64,000 bases of DNA from Camellia lanceoleosa (taxonomy: Eukaryota > Streptophyta > Magnoliopsida > Ericales > Theaceae), in contig CM045761.1 of NCBI GenBank assembly GCA_025200525.1, positions 103,947,321 through 104,011,320 on the forward strand, written 5' to 3'. Each line of letters opens with the position of its first letter. The stretch's first letter is position 1. Under the pieces are notes generated by a model. The model did not search any database. It was not told the DNA's origin and was given only the letters and a program-made list of their open reading frames with translations. A program made the position numbers and the translations under genes. Below, one piece after another: positions 55,950-64,000 of this stretch.

Positions 55950-58900
55950 ACACCCCAAGTGTGAAATTCTCTCCTCTTGCTCTCTAAGCCATTTTCTCTT
56001 TCAGATCTGCATTTTATCGCGCCCTCGGCCTCCCATAATTTGTTTTTTGAAATCTTTCAGATTTAAGCACTTTGAGCCGATTAAATTTCGACTTCGGGGC
56101 TTCTCTTCTCATTTTCACCACTTGAGGTAATTTTGTCTCAATATTTGGAACATTTTCCCAGGAGTTGACTTTTGGTTGACTTTTCATTTCCCGAGAGTTG
56201 ACTTTTGTTGACTTTTTCCAAGTTTGGCTCGTTTTGCTCATTTTTGCTCCTCTTTGCAGATTTCTCGATATGGCGGGCCATTTCCTCATGATAGAGGTTT
56301 TCTGTAGCGGAGATGATTACGACATTATGACTTTGCCCAGGGTTCGCCTTTCATTCGGCGATATGCCCTCAATGATACAAAGCTTCATGCTACTTTTCGT
56401 CATTTCACCGATTTCAACGATCGGGTACCCGGGGATCTCCTTCTGCGAGAACCGGAGCAGCACCTCTCCTACGATGTAGAGGTATTTTACTTTATTTCCT
56501 GTATCTTTCGTGCATTTTGTACCTTTGCCATGCTTAGACATACAGTTTAGCTTACGACACAGTACTTTACTTGCGTTCCGAGCATGTGACTTAGCCACTT
56601 GAATTTCACGAACGCACAATACATCGCCTTAGGTAGAACTTGAACACACAGCTCGAACATTGATTCACCGAACACACAGCCCGAAGTTGAAATGAACACA
56701 CAGTCCATAATTAAGAGTAGAATGCACAGTCCCAAAACTCAGATTCTTCTGAACGCGCAGCCCAGATTTTGAAGTGAACACACAGCCCACTGATTAAGAG
56801 TAGAACACACAGCCCTAAACTCTGGTTTACTGAACACGCAGCCCAGATTTGAAGCGAACACACAGCCCACTGATTAAGAGTAGAACACACAGCCCTAAAC
56901 TCTGATTCTTGAACCACGGCCAGATTTGAAGCGAACACACCCATCGATTAAGAGTAGAACACGCGTCCCAAAACTCGATTCTTGAACACGCACTTCAGTT
57001 GAAGCGAACACACGTTAATCGATTAAGAGTAGAACACATGACCCTAAACTCGATTTCTTGAACACGGCCAGTATTTGAAGCGAACCTGACCCATTGATTA
57101 AGAGTAGAACACATGACCCTAAACTCGATTTCGAACACGCCCTAGATTTGAAGCGAACACACCCTTGATTAAGAGTAGAACACGCACCCTAAACTCGATT
57201 TTCAACACGCATGACAGATTTGAAGTGAACACACGTATTTGATTAAGAGTAGAACACAGTCCGATTAAGAGTAGAACACCAGACCCTAAACTCGATTCTT
57301 GAACACGCACCCAGTTGAAGCGAACACACATTTGTCGATTAAGAGTAGAACACAGGTTCTAAACTCGATTTCTCGAACACGCAGCCAGTTTGAAGCGAAC
57401 ACAACGCCTAATTAAGAGTAGAACACGCAGCCCCAAACTCGATTCTTGAACCATTAACACAGTACCCATGACACAGTTTCTTCATTTCATTTGCTACAGC
57501 CTTTTATTCATTTCATTTGCACACTTCTTCATTTCATTTTCTTGATACACGCATTCATTCTAAATGTAAAGCTAAGCCGCAGGCGTGAGGTATGGCTCCT
57601 TGCCATGAGGAGTGGTATCGAGCTTCAGGCTGTCCGGGATTTGGTCGACTTTGCGATTTGGACCATTCGTAGAGGGTTATCTGCGCCTCATCGGAGGGAC
57701 ATTATTTGTCGCCTGGCGGAGAGATGGTGGGACACCACCAATTCTTTCCATTTTTTGCGATAGGGACATGACCATGACCCATTGGACTTTGCTATGATCA
57801 CCGGCCTGAACCTGGCGGTGCTCCCATTCCTACGACGAGGACATGGGTCAAGTGGGAGGCGGCTTGACGCATCTATTGGGAACACCCACTTTGTAGACAG
57901 AGGTGCCGGAGAGTTCGGTACACTTGGTTCTCTTCCCATTTCCGTGACCACAGATGGAGCCCGAGTCTCCGAGGAGGTTGAAGCAAGATACCGTGGTTTC
58001 CTCATGTTCCTCTTTGGCACCACTCTATTTGCCGATAGAGGGAACATGGTCGGGTTATATCTACTGGGCGCTTTGGTAGACCTATCACAGGTCGGTCAGT
58101 ATGATTGGGGTGGTCTCTTTGGCTACCCTTCTTGCTACATGGTAGATCTCTCACACACCTGGAGACTTACTTGGCGGCTCTTGGAGAGCACAGGAGGTAT
58201 ATTCTCCTCTTGATTTACATTTGCTCCTCATTACTTGTTCACTGCACACGGCGCACTTTGCATTACGTATTACGCCTTTTAGCACTTTGTACTCACATTC
58301 CGCCTTTTTTTTCTCGGCTATGGGTATATGCATATTTCACGTTAGCTCCAGATGGAGGTGGCGTGACCTCCTATGACCCCATTTTCATTGATGTTTGAGG
58401 GCGAGCACTTATCGAGGCCTCGAGACTCTCTTCCATCTGCGCGACAAGATTTCGACCTTTGTTCGGCGGAGGTATTCGTAACTCTCAGTTCTTTTCATTT
58501 TCATCTTTGGTTTTGCTTTGTACTTCTTGATTTCATTTGATTTGCATCGGCTATCCACAGATCACTGGCGACCTTAGGCGTTGTTTGGCGATGACCTCGA
58601 GAAACAATATCCAGGAGGATCGACCGGTTCAGTATGAGTTCTTTCGAGGACGGTCAGCGAGCTTGGTTCTGGGAACGCTTGTCAGTGTGGGGTATGATTC
58701 CGAGACCCTCTGCGTGCCTCCACCCACTATGCGGATCGGCCGACAAAGCTATCTGCTGAGGTCATTAGGGACACGCAGGCACCGATGCTTTGCTATATCT
58801 TATTGAGGAACTACGCCACCTATCGCGCATATATCGATGCCCCCAGCGAGGGTGCGGGTTCCGCCACTGAGGCCTACCGGCGCACCACCTTCGAGTCGTG

Positions 58901-59815
58901 CTCGTGCTACAGACATCCCTTCTTCTAGCAGGGCTGGTGCACCTAGAGGTAGAGGCAGTTCGATTCCTCCGATCCCTCCGACTCTTGATCATCCCAGATG
59001 GCCAGATATGCCGACTGAGTTGACGAGTTGGCAGTATGGGACCACTTCTCCGATTCCGATCCCTATAGAGCCTCTGATGCCCGGCCACAGATATGTCAGT
59101 GATCCTGACTCACCACCGGTATGTTCTACCACTCTCATTTGTCACACAGACATTTTGGCAGTTGCTTATTTATTGATGACTTGAGCTTGTGTCTGCAGCC
59201 ACCTCGGGAGTACATAGATCAGATGCTCGGGGTGGTGGCCTCACTTGAGGGGATGGTCCTGCGTAGAGAGGCACAGATGTCCATCATGGGCTTCCAGGTA
59301 CCCTTCATTTCTCTTGCATTTATCATGTTTGTGATGACGCTCTGGTTTTAAGCATTCTGCTGTATTGATAGGTTGTGTAGAACACATCTGGCACGCACCC
59401 CACTCATATACTGTACTTGCACCTGCTTTTATGTCTGGACTGATGTATTGCACTTTTCATTTTCAGATGCCTCCCGTGTATGCTTCGACACGAGGTGGGC
59501 CACCCGGGCCTTCTCGGAGAGGTCGAGGTGGACCTACTCGAGTCTGAGTCTCGAGGTGGGCCATCGAGGCCTTCTGAGGAGCTCGAGGAGTGGTCGTCTC
59601 ATGAGCGAGGCACACATTGTTGAGGATGAGGAGGAGGAGATCGCAGGCGTGTGTCGAGACATCTCACGGGAGGAGGCTCGGTCTTGGTTCGGGAGGCGAG
59701 ACGAACCCTAGGGGATCCGGAGGATGGCACTGATCCGGATGGTGATGATGATGCAGAGATTATCCCGCAGAAGAGGATGAGAGGACCTCCGCCTTCTCGT
59801 TCCCGAGGCTACTGA
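55950..59815 (+). pseudogene. Antisense gene 1, copy B: plant mobile domain protein
   Basis: Same exon plan as copy A. Exon 2 has ATG 56270 and donor at 56481. A 75-bp array is in the next intron. The PMD exon runs about 57590-58195 and contains ERWWDTTNSFHFL-type text, FLMFLFGTTLFADRGNMV, YLLGALVDLSQVGQYDWGG. Next exons start with LWVYAYF (near 58318), then the exon after the CCACAG acceptor at 58560, which keeps VLGTLVSVGYDSETLCVPPP, a stretch scrambled in copy A. Exon 6 is about 59198-59299, ending CTTCCAG|GTACCC. The last exon is 59466-59815, ending SRSRGY. Here the RG-rich and acidic tail is frame-shifted. Copies A and B break at different places, so a common intact ancestor is likely. 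Role as for copy A: nuclear PMD family, effect unknown. Confidence 0.8.
56640..57440 (+). repeat. 75-bp tandem array in an intron of antisense gene 1 (copy B)
   Basis: Same family and place as 35541-36400, about ten units with GATTAAGAGTAGAACAC. Unit order and the filler between cores differ (ACACAGCCC here), so the two arrays have diverged or been read differently. Confidence 0.88.
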
Positions 59816-60429
59816 TGTTATTTCCTGCTTTATTTTACTTTTTGACTAGTAGTTTGTAGCACTTTGCACATTGTTAGGCAGTTTTATTTTCTGTAAAACT
59901 TGTACCTTTATTTGTTGTAAAACATGATGGAATGAAACAGCTTTTGAAAAGATGTTGTATTTGAAATTTCTTAGCATCGCATCGCATCATTTTGCACAAA
60001 ACGGAATGGAATGGAAATGTGCCTTATGTATTTATCGGGTCAGGTAGTGAACCGACGCAACAAATTAAAACAAATCGACTTACTAAGAGATAACATAATC
60101 TTAGCAAGTTTACAACTCGATAAACAAAGTACAACAATGTTAACGACTCAATAAACAAGACTTAACAAAATTGTGCAACCAAAGGGTAACAACTCAAAAC
60201 ACAAAATGCGACAGCTCGACAAACTTACAACTCGATAATCAAAACAACAACTCGATAAGCAAAAACACGACAAAATGTATTTTAGACGGGCGATCTGGAT
60301 GATGGAATGTATCGATCGATAGAAATGGAGGCCTTGACATTCCGATGCATGCAAGTACCTCAAACTTTCTTCCGCGGGCAAAAGCAGACCAACGACGGCG
60401 AAATCATTTTGTATCCGGAACGAAAAGTG
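59816..60429 (+). other. 3' region of antisense gene 1 and spacer, copy B
   Basis: Counterpart of 38814-39436, with no visible difference up to about 60314. No gene. Confidence 0.6.
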
Positions 60430-60527
60430 GCGGCCTACTAGGATAGGTGGCCGGCCGGCCACTCCTCCTGTGACCATCGAAATTTTGACAAGTGTCCCGT
60501 GAATAGTGTTTTGGCCTCTTATAAAAG
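60430..60527 (+). promoter_or_regulatory. Promoter of antisense gene 2 (copy B)
   Basis: GGCCGGCCGGCC near 60450-60461 in the same AGGATAGGTGGCCGGCC context. The left site reads GGCGGCC. TATA box TATAAAAG at 60520-60527, start codon at 60572. Confidence 0.68.
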
Positions 60528-60571
60528 CCCCAATCTTGGAACTCATTCATTTCATCACATTTCCTCTCAAA

Positions 60572-61831
60572 ATGGAAGCATTTCTCACCGAAAATCTTAC
60601 ATCTTGGATTTCTTCTTTAGATGGCTCGGAGAAGCTGAACTTCCGGGGTTTTGGCTTGAATGCACTATTCACGCTAGGCCGGACTCCACTGCATCTTCCT
60701 TTCCTCCATGCCGCGGCAAGGTTTTGGAACCCGGTGACGCACGTCTTTAGCTTTGGTGGGCAAGAGGTATGTCCTACTTTTGAAGATTTTCAAATCTTGA
60801 TGGAGTCCGAGGTGAGAGATTCTTGACTCAATTTTAGCTATGCCCAAGCCTTAGGGCGGATGTGCGGTCTTAATGCGCATGATGCTAGATCTCTGATTGG
60901 TGATGGAATGTTGGATATCCCGAGCCTGATTTACCGATTCTCTGATGCCGGTGACCGCAGCAACCACTATTGGCAAGGCTTCCGGCAGCACGCCCTCGGC
61001 TTGTGCCTACTATCTCATTTTCTGTTTGTCTCGGGCTCCGGAGGAGCTAGCATCCGTTTGATTGAAGTCGCTCAAGGCTTGAGGGATGGGAAGAGCTGTA
61101 TCGCCATGACACTGGCTGAGACAATGATGGGCTTGGATGCTTTCTACCGTCGGGAGACAACTAGGTTTGCGGGGAGTCCACTACTGTTGCAGGTAATATT
61201 TCCCACCCAAGCTCACATGTATATTCACTCACATCACTCGGCCCTCGGGCTCGGTTTTTCTCACAAAACCCTTATCTTACTTTTCTCTCATCGCACATCT
61301 CTCTATTCTTTATTCTCTCATTTTTCATCCCTCCCCAGATATGGCTGATGGATAAACTGCAAGTTGTGGACTCTTGTCCCGCTTATTCAGCTCGCGGCTA
61401 CTTTTTTCGGCAACGCCTAGTCAATGCCCTTGATGAGGCGGTGGTTTGAATGGATGTGCAACTGTCGGCAGAATCACATTGCTTACGCGCCCTTGGCTCA
61501 ATCTTAAGAATGAGTTATAGCATGTCGGCTGTCGGGATTCGGATTGGCTTGACTCCTTCGTGTGTTCTACTTCCCTTTCCGCAAGCTGCGCCACGATCAG
61601 ACTTGCCCACCAGAGGGGATTGAGTATCCAGCTACTTTCCTGGTTCGAGGTGCACAGTTGGCTCGGCAGGCCGCAGCATGGAGAGTTAGAGAGCTTCTGG
61701 CCCCTGCTCCTATTTTCAGTTGCACTTTATCTGATGAGTGCTGGGATTGGCTCAACGAGGAGGCACAGGTTGGGCCTAGGTTGGCATCTGAGGCTTCAAC
61801 AAGCTCTGGAAGGGGGCGCAGGGACACCTGA
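60572..61831 (+). pseudogene. Antisense gene 2, copy B: DUF7745/PMD-like protein
   Basis: The better preserved copy. Exon 1 (60572-61194) starts MEAFLTENLTSWISSLDG, has RFWNPV...VFSFGGQEVCPTFEDFQILM in two adjoining frames, then CGLNAHDARSLIGDGMLDIP, HYWQGFRQHALGLCLLSHFL, ASIRLIEVAQGLRDGKS and MTLAETMMGLDAFYR, ending LLQ|GTAATATT. The intron runs to CCCCAG (61338). Exon 2 opens IWLMDKLQVVDSCPAYS and ends with WDWLNEEAQVGPRLASEAS and GRGRRDT (TGA 61829-61831). The helical middle with a conserved 'AET...L..FYRR....F.GS..LL..WL' pattern is what suggests DUF7745. Two or three small frame changes remain (60700, 60820, 61430-61560). Function unknown. Family call moderate. Confidence 0.63.
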
Positions 61832-62502
61832 CTAGACTATGCCCCAGATTTATTGCTTTATTAGTACTTTCAAGTTTTCTTTATGGGTGTAATAAAAAAA
61901 CAACTTCGATTGCATGCAAGAGCAAAAGAACTCTGTTTTGAAATCAATGAAATTGAAGGTTGTGGTACTGAAAATTCTCCACTTTTGGTCCAAAAATGGT
62001 CTTAGTTGTGAAAAGATTAATTTGAAAAAGTCAACTTTTATTAAAACTTTCAAAACTATTTTCTATTACGGATCAGAACCGGACACACTTGAGATCTGTC
62101 ACTGAAATGTACAACACCGAATCCTAGCAACTGGAAAGTTGCCCCTAGTCTGAAAAGGTGCCGCAACACTTCAATGCAACGGAAAGTTGCCCCCAGTCTG
62201 AATAGCACTGTACCGGAGATCGCAATAAATGCTGATGAATAGAGATGACTGAGATGATCATAATGGACAAAGTTGATCGGGGAAAAGATTATGACTGAAC
62301 TTCAAGATGAAGCTGCCTACGTATCCCAAAGACGGGAATCAAGTCTTCGTAGTTAGTGCTCAGTTTCTCGAGCATTTTTGCTCTCCTTTTGCGCTCTAAC
62401 TTTGCCAAGGCCGCCCTTTGCGGGTTTTCAACCTTGAGCTCAGCTTTATAATTTCAAATTTTCTATGCTCGAAGTTTTGCCTAGTCGCCTTTTCGGTTTT
62501 CA
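61832..62502. other. Region between antisense gene 2 and pol, copy B
   Basis: Counterpart of 40815-41456, with the same repeated GGAAAGTTGCCCC phrase. No gene. Confidence 0.6.
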
Positions 62503-63700
62503 CTAGCGAGCCTCTCGGTAGTATTTCTTCAACTTGTCCATGTTGATCGGTTGGGAAAACTCCAAGCCATCTAGATCCATCAGAATCACAGCTCTACCTG
62601 ACCGATTGACTTGATGATGTAAGGTGCACTCCAATTGGGTGTGAACTTGCCCCTTGGGTCGTGGATGGGAGCTTCGGTTATCCTTGAGTACCAAATCTCC
62701 TTCTTTCAAGTTCTCGACTTAACTTTCTTGTTAAAAAGCCGGCGATTCTGCGTTGATAACCTTGGGCGTGATGCAGTGCTTTCAACCTCCTTTCATCGAA
62801 AAGCATGAGTTCCTCAAATGCTCACCGCTTCCGCTGCTGCCAAGGCTATACTCGGCCTGTAATGACGGGACCTCAATCTCAATTGGCGAACGGCCTCCAT
62901 CCCATAGACCAATGAGTACGAGTCGCCCGGAGAAGTTCGGACGAAGTCCAGAGCCCCACGAGCAAACGCGGCTTATCTGCCACCCGATAGGTTTCCACCA
63001 TCTTCGTAATATGCGCTTGATATTCTTGTTGGCGGCCTCAACCGCTCGCTGGTTTGCGGCGTAAGTAGATGACTTATGAAAAGCCACATTGTATTTCCAA
63101 CAAATCAATCACCTCCTTCTTGAAGTGGGAACCATTGTCTGAAACTATTTCATTCGGGACTCCGTAGCGACAGATGATGTTGTTTCTAATGAATTTTGCA
63201 ACGTGTGAAGCTTTCAACACTGCATAAGATTGGGCCTCAACCCACTTTGTGAAATAATCTATCGCTATGAGGATGAACTCATGCCCATTCGACCCTTTCG
63301 GCGTGATACCCGATCACATCAATTCCTGATCGAAAATGGCCATGGGGAAGCCATGTTGTCTGACGCATGGATGTTCATGCGGTTTGTATGGATCGACATT
63401 TGTGGCATCGCCCGAACAAAACCGATACAATCCTCCTCCATGGTGGACCAATAATAACCCTGTCTAAGGATCTTACGAGCCAACATCACCCCATTCATGT
63501 GTGCTCCACATTCTCCTCCATGGATGGCTTCCATCAGACGCTTGGACTCTTCTGCATCAACACACAGTTTATGCATTCCCAGATGACCTCTTCTATACAG
63601 TTTAGCCCCGCAGATGATGAACTGAACGGCCAACCTTCTTATTGCCCTCTTGTCTTTGGCATTTACCTCAAGGGTATGTTTCGCCTCCAAAAGTTCCGTA
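62503..63700 (-). pseudogene. Integrase of copy B
   Basis: The N-terminal zinc part is open at 63690-63319 (MEAIHGGECGAHMNG, TMEEDCIGFVR). The second catalytic block reads VPNEIVSDNGSHF near 63150, intact where copy A is damaged. The third catalytic Glu is seen in RAVEAANKNIKRIL near 63020. The C-terminal end is at 62709-62503 (MKEGDLVLKDN, GRAVILMDLDGLEFSQPINM, DKLKKYY). The first catalytic D block near 63330 is frame-shifted. Taken with copy A, all DDE positions can be seen once, but neither copy is whole as read. Confidence 0.85.
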
Positions 63701-63719
63701 TGTCAGAATACTGTGGGTG

Positions 63720-64000
63720 TTCGGCCAACTTCATCTATGTTTCAATCGACTCCATAGTAGGTGCAAATTTCGTCAATAATGACTAGACGATTCGGACAAC
63801 ATGCGATGTCTATCATGGATGATAGAGTTGTTAAAGCGTCATGAACTTGTTGTTCTCTCTTAGTAGATGAGTAAACTTAACTTTTCAAACCGAGGAATCA
63901 AAGAAATCCAAGGTTTGGTGATACATCATCATATTTTTCCTCTTTTACTTTCCAGCCTTTAGCTTGAGACACTACAAGGTTCAATCCCCAATGACGTCCG
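63720..64000 (-). pseudogene. Second RNase H of copy B, cut by the window edge
   Basis: The minus strand carries NMMMYHQTLDF and FTHLLRE, as in 42727-42942. The frame is interrupted and the domain runs past 64000. Confidence 0.6.

Larger units (their letters stand above)
54898..64000 (-). mobile_element. Giant element, copy B: 3' half of the internal region (continues past the window)
   Basis: Collinear with 33795-42970 of copy A: polypurine tract (54898-54912), antisense gene 1, antisense gene 2, integrase, and the second RNase H up to the window edge. There is no extra LTR between it and copy A, so the two share one LTR. The 5' half and its own 5' LTR should follow beyond 64000. Confidence 0.92.

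Overview
The window is nuclear DNA from a flowering plant, probably a dicot. The only host gene trace is the last exon of a snakin/GASA peptide gene (19934-20115, minus). Almost everything else is transposon sequence, in several nested layers. No rRNA, tRNA or CRISPR array was seen. The species cannot be named from the sequence alone.

Layout. (1) 1-2110: AT-rich DNA with microsatellites and an LTR-like stretch on the minus strand. (2) 2111-7285: a complete non-autonomous LTR retrotransposon with near-identical LTRs, a 5-bp target duplication (ACTCT), a PBS, and an interior made of a gag relic plus two tandem arrays. (3) 7286-14861: remains of a Tat-like Ty3/gypsy element: a 90-bp hairpin array, a minus-strand gene of the PF04195 type, and a polypurine tract with a 3' LTR, split by a 2.5-kb LTR-like segment. 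(4) 14862-20996: AT-rich DNA with two MITE-like elements, a Mutator-like element carrying a gene-like ORF, and the GASA exon. (5) 20997-28397: a Tat-lineage Ty3/gypsy element on the plus strand (gag, protease, RT, RNase H, second RNase H, integrase, 102-bp array, antisense PF04195-type ORF), decayed mainly by point stop codons. Its antisense ORF is cut at 28397. (6) 28398-64000: a giant minus-strand Ty3/gypsy element inserted there, with 5.2-5.4 kb LTRs and a unit of about 26.5 kb (28398-54897). It is followed directly by a second internal region that shares the middle LTR and runs off the window (LTR-INT-LTR-INT).

The giant element is the most interesting object. Downstream of integrase, and antisense to pol, it carries two spliced genes with their own TATA promoters. 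The first encodes a plant mobile domain (PMD, MAIN/MAIL1-like) protein with an RG-rich, acidic C-terminus. The second encodes a DUF7745/PMD-like protein. A GGCCGGCC-rich module sits upstream of both antisense promoters and also upstream of the predicted LTR promoter. The LTRs carry tandem repeats whose hairpin stems are kept by paired substitutions. Known PMD proteins act in transposon silencing and gene expression, so an element-borne, separately promoted PMD gene could be an element-versus-host regulatory module. That functional step is inference.

Caution. The two giant-element copies alternate between blocks with no visible differences and blocks full of small indels. Many apparent frameshifts there may be assembly or base-calling errors rather than decay. 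Exon and domain limits in those copies are approximate.
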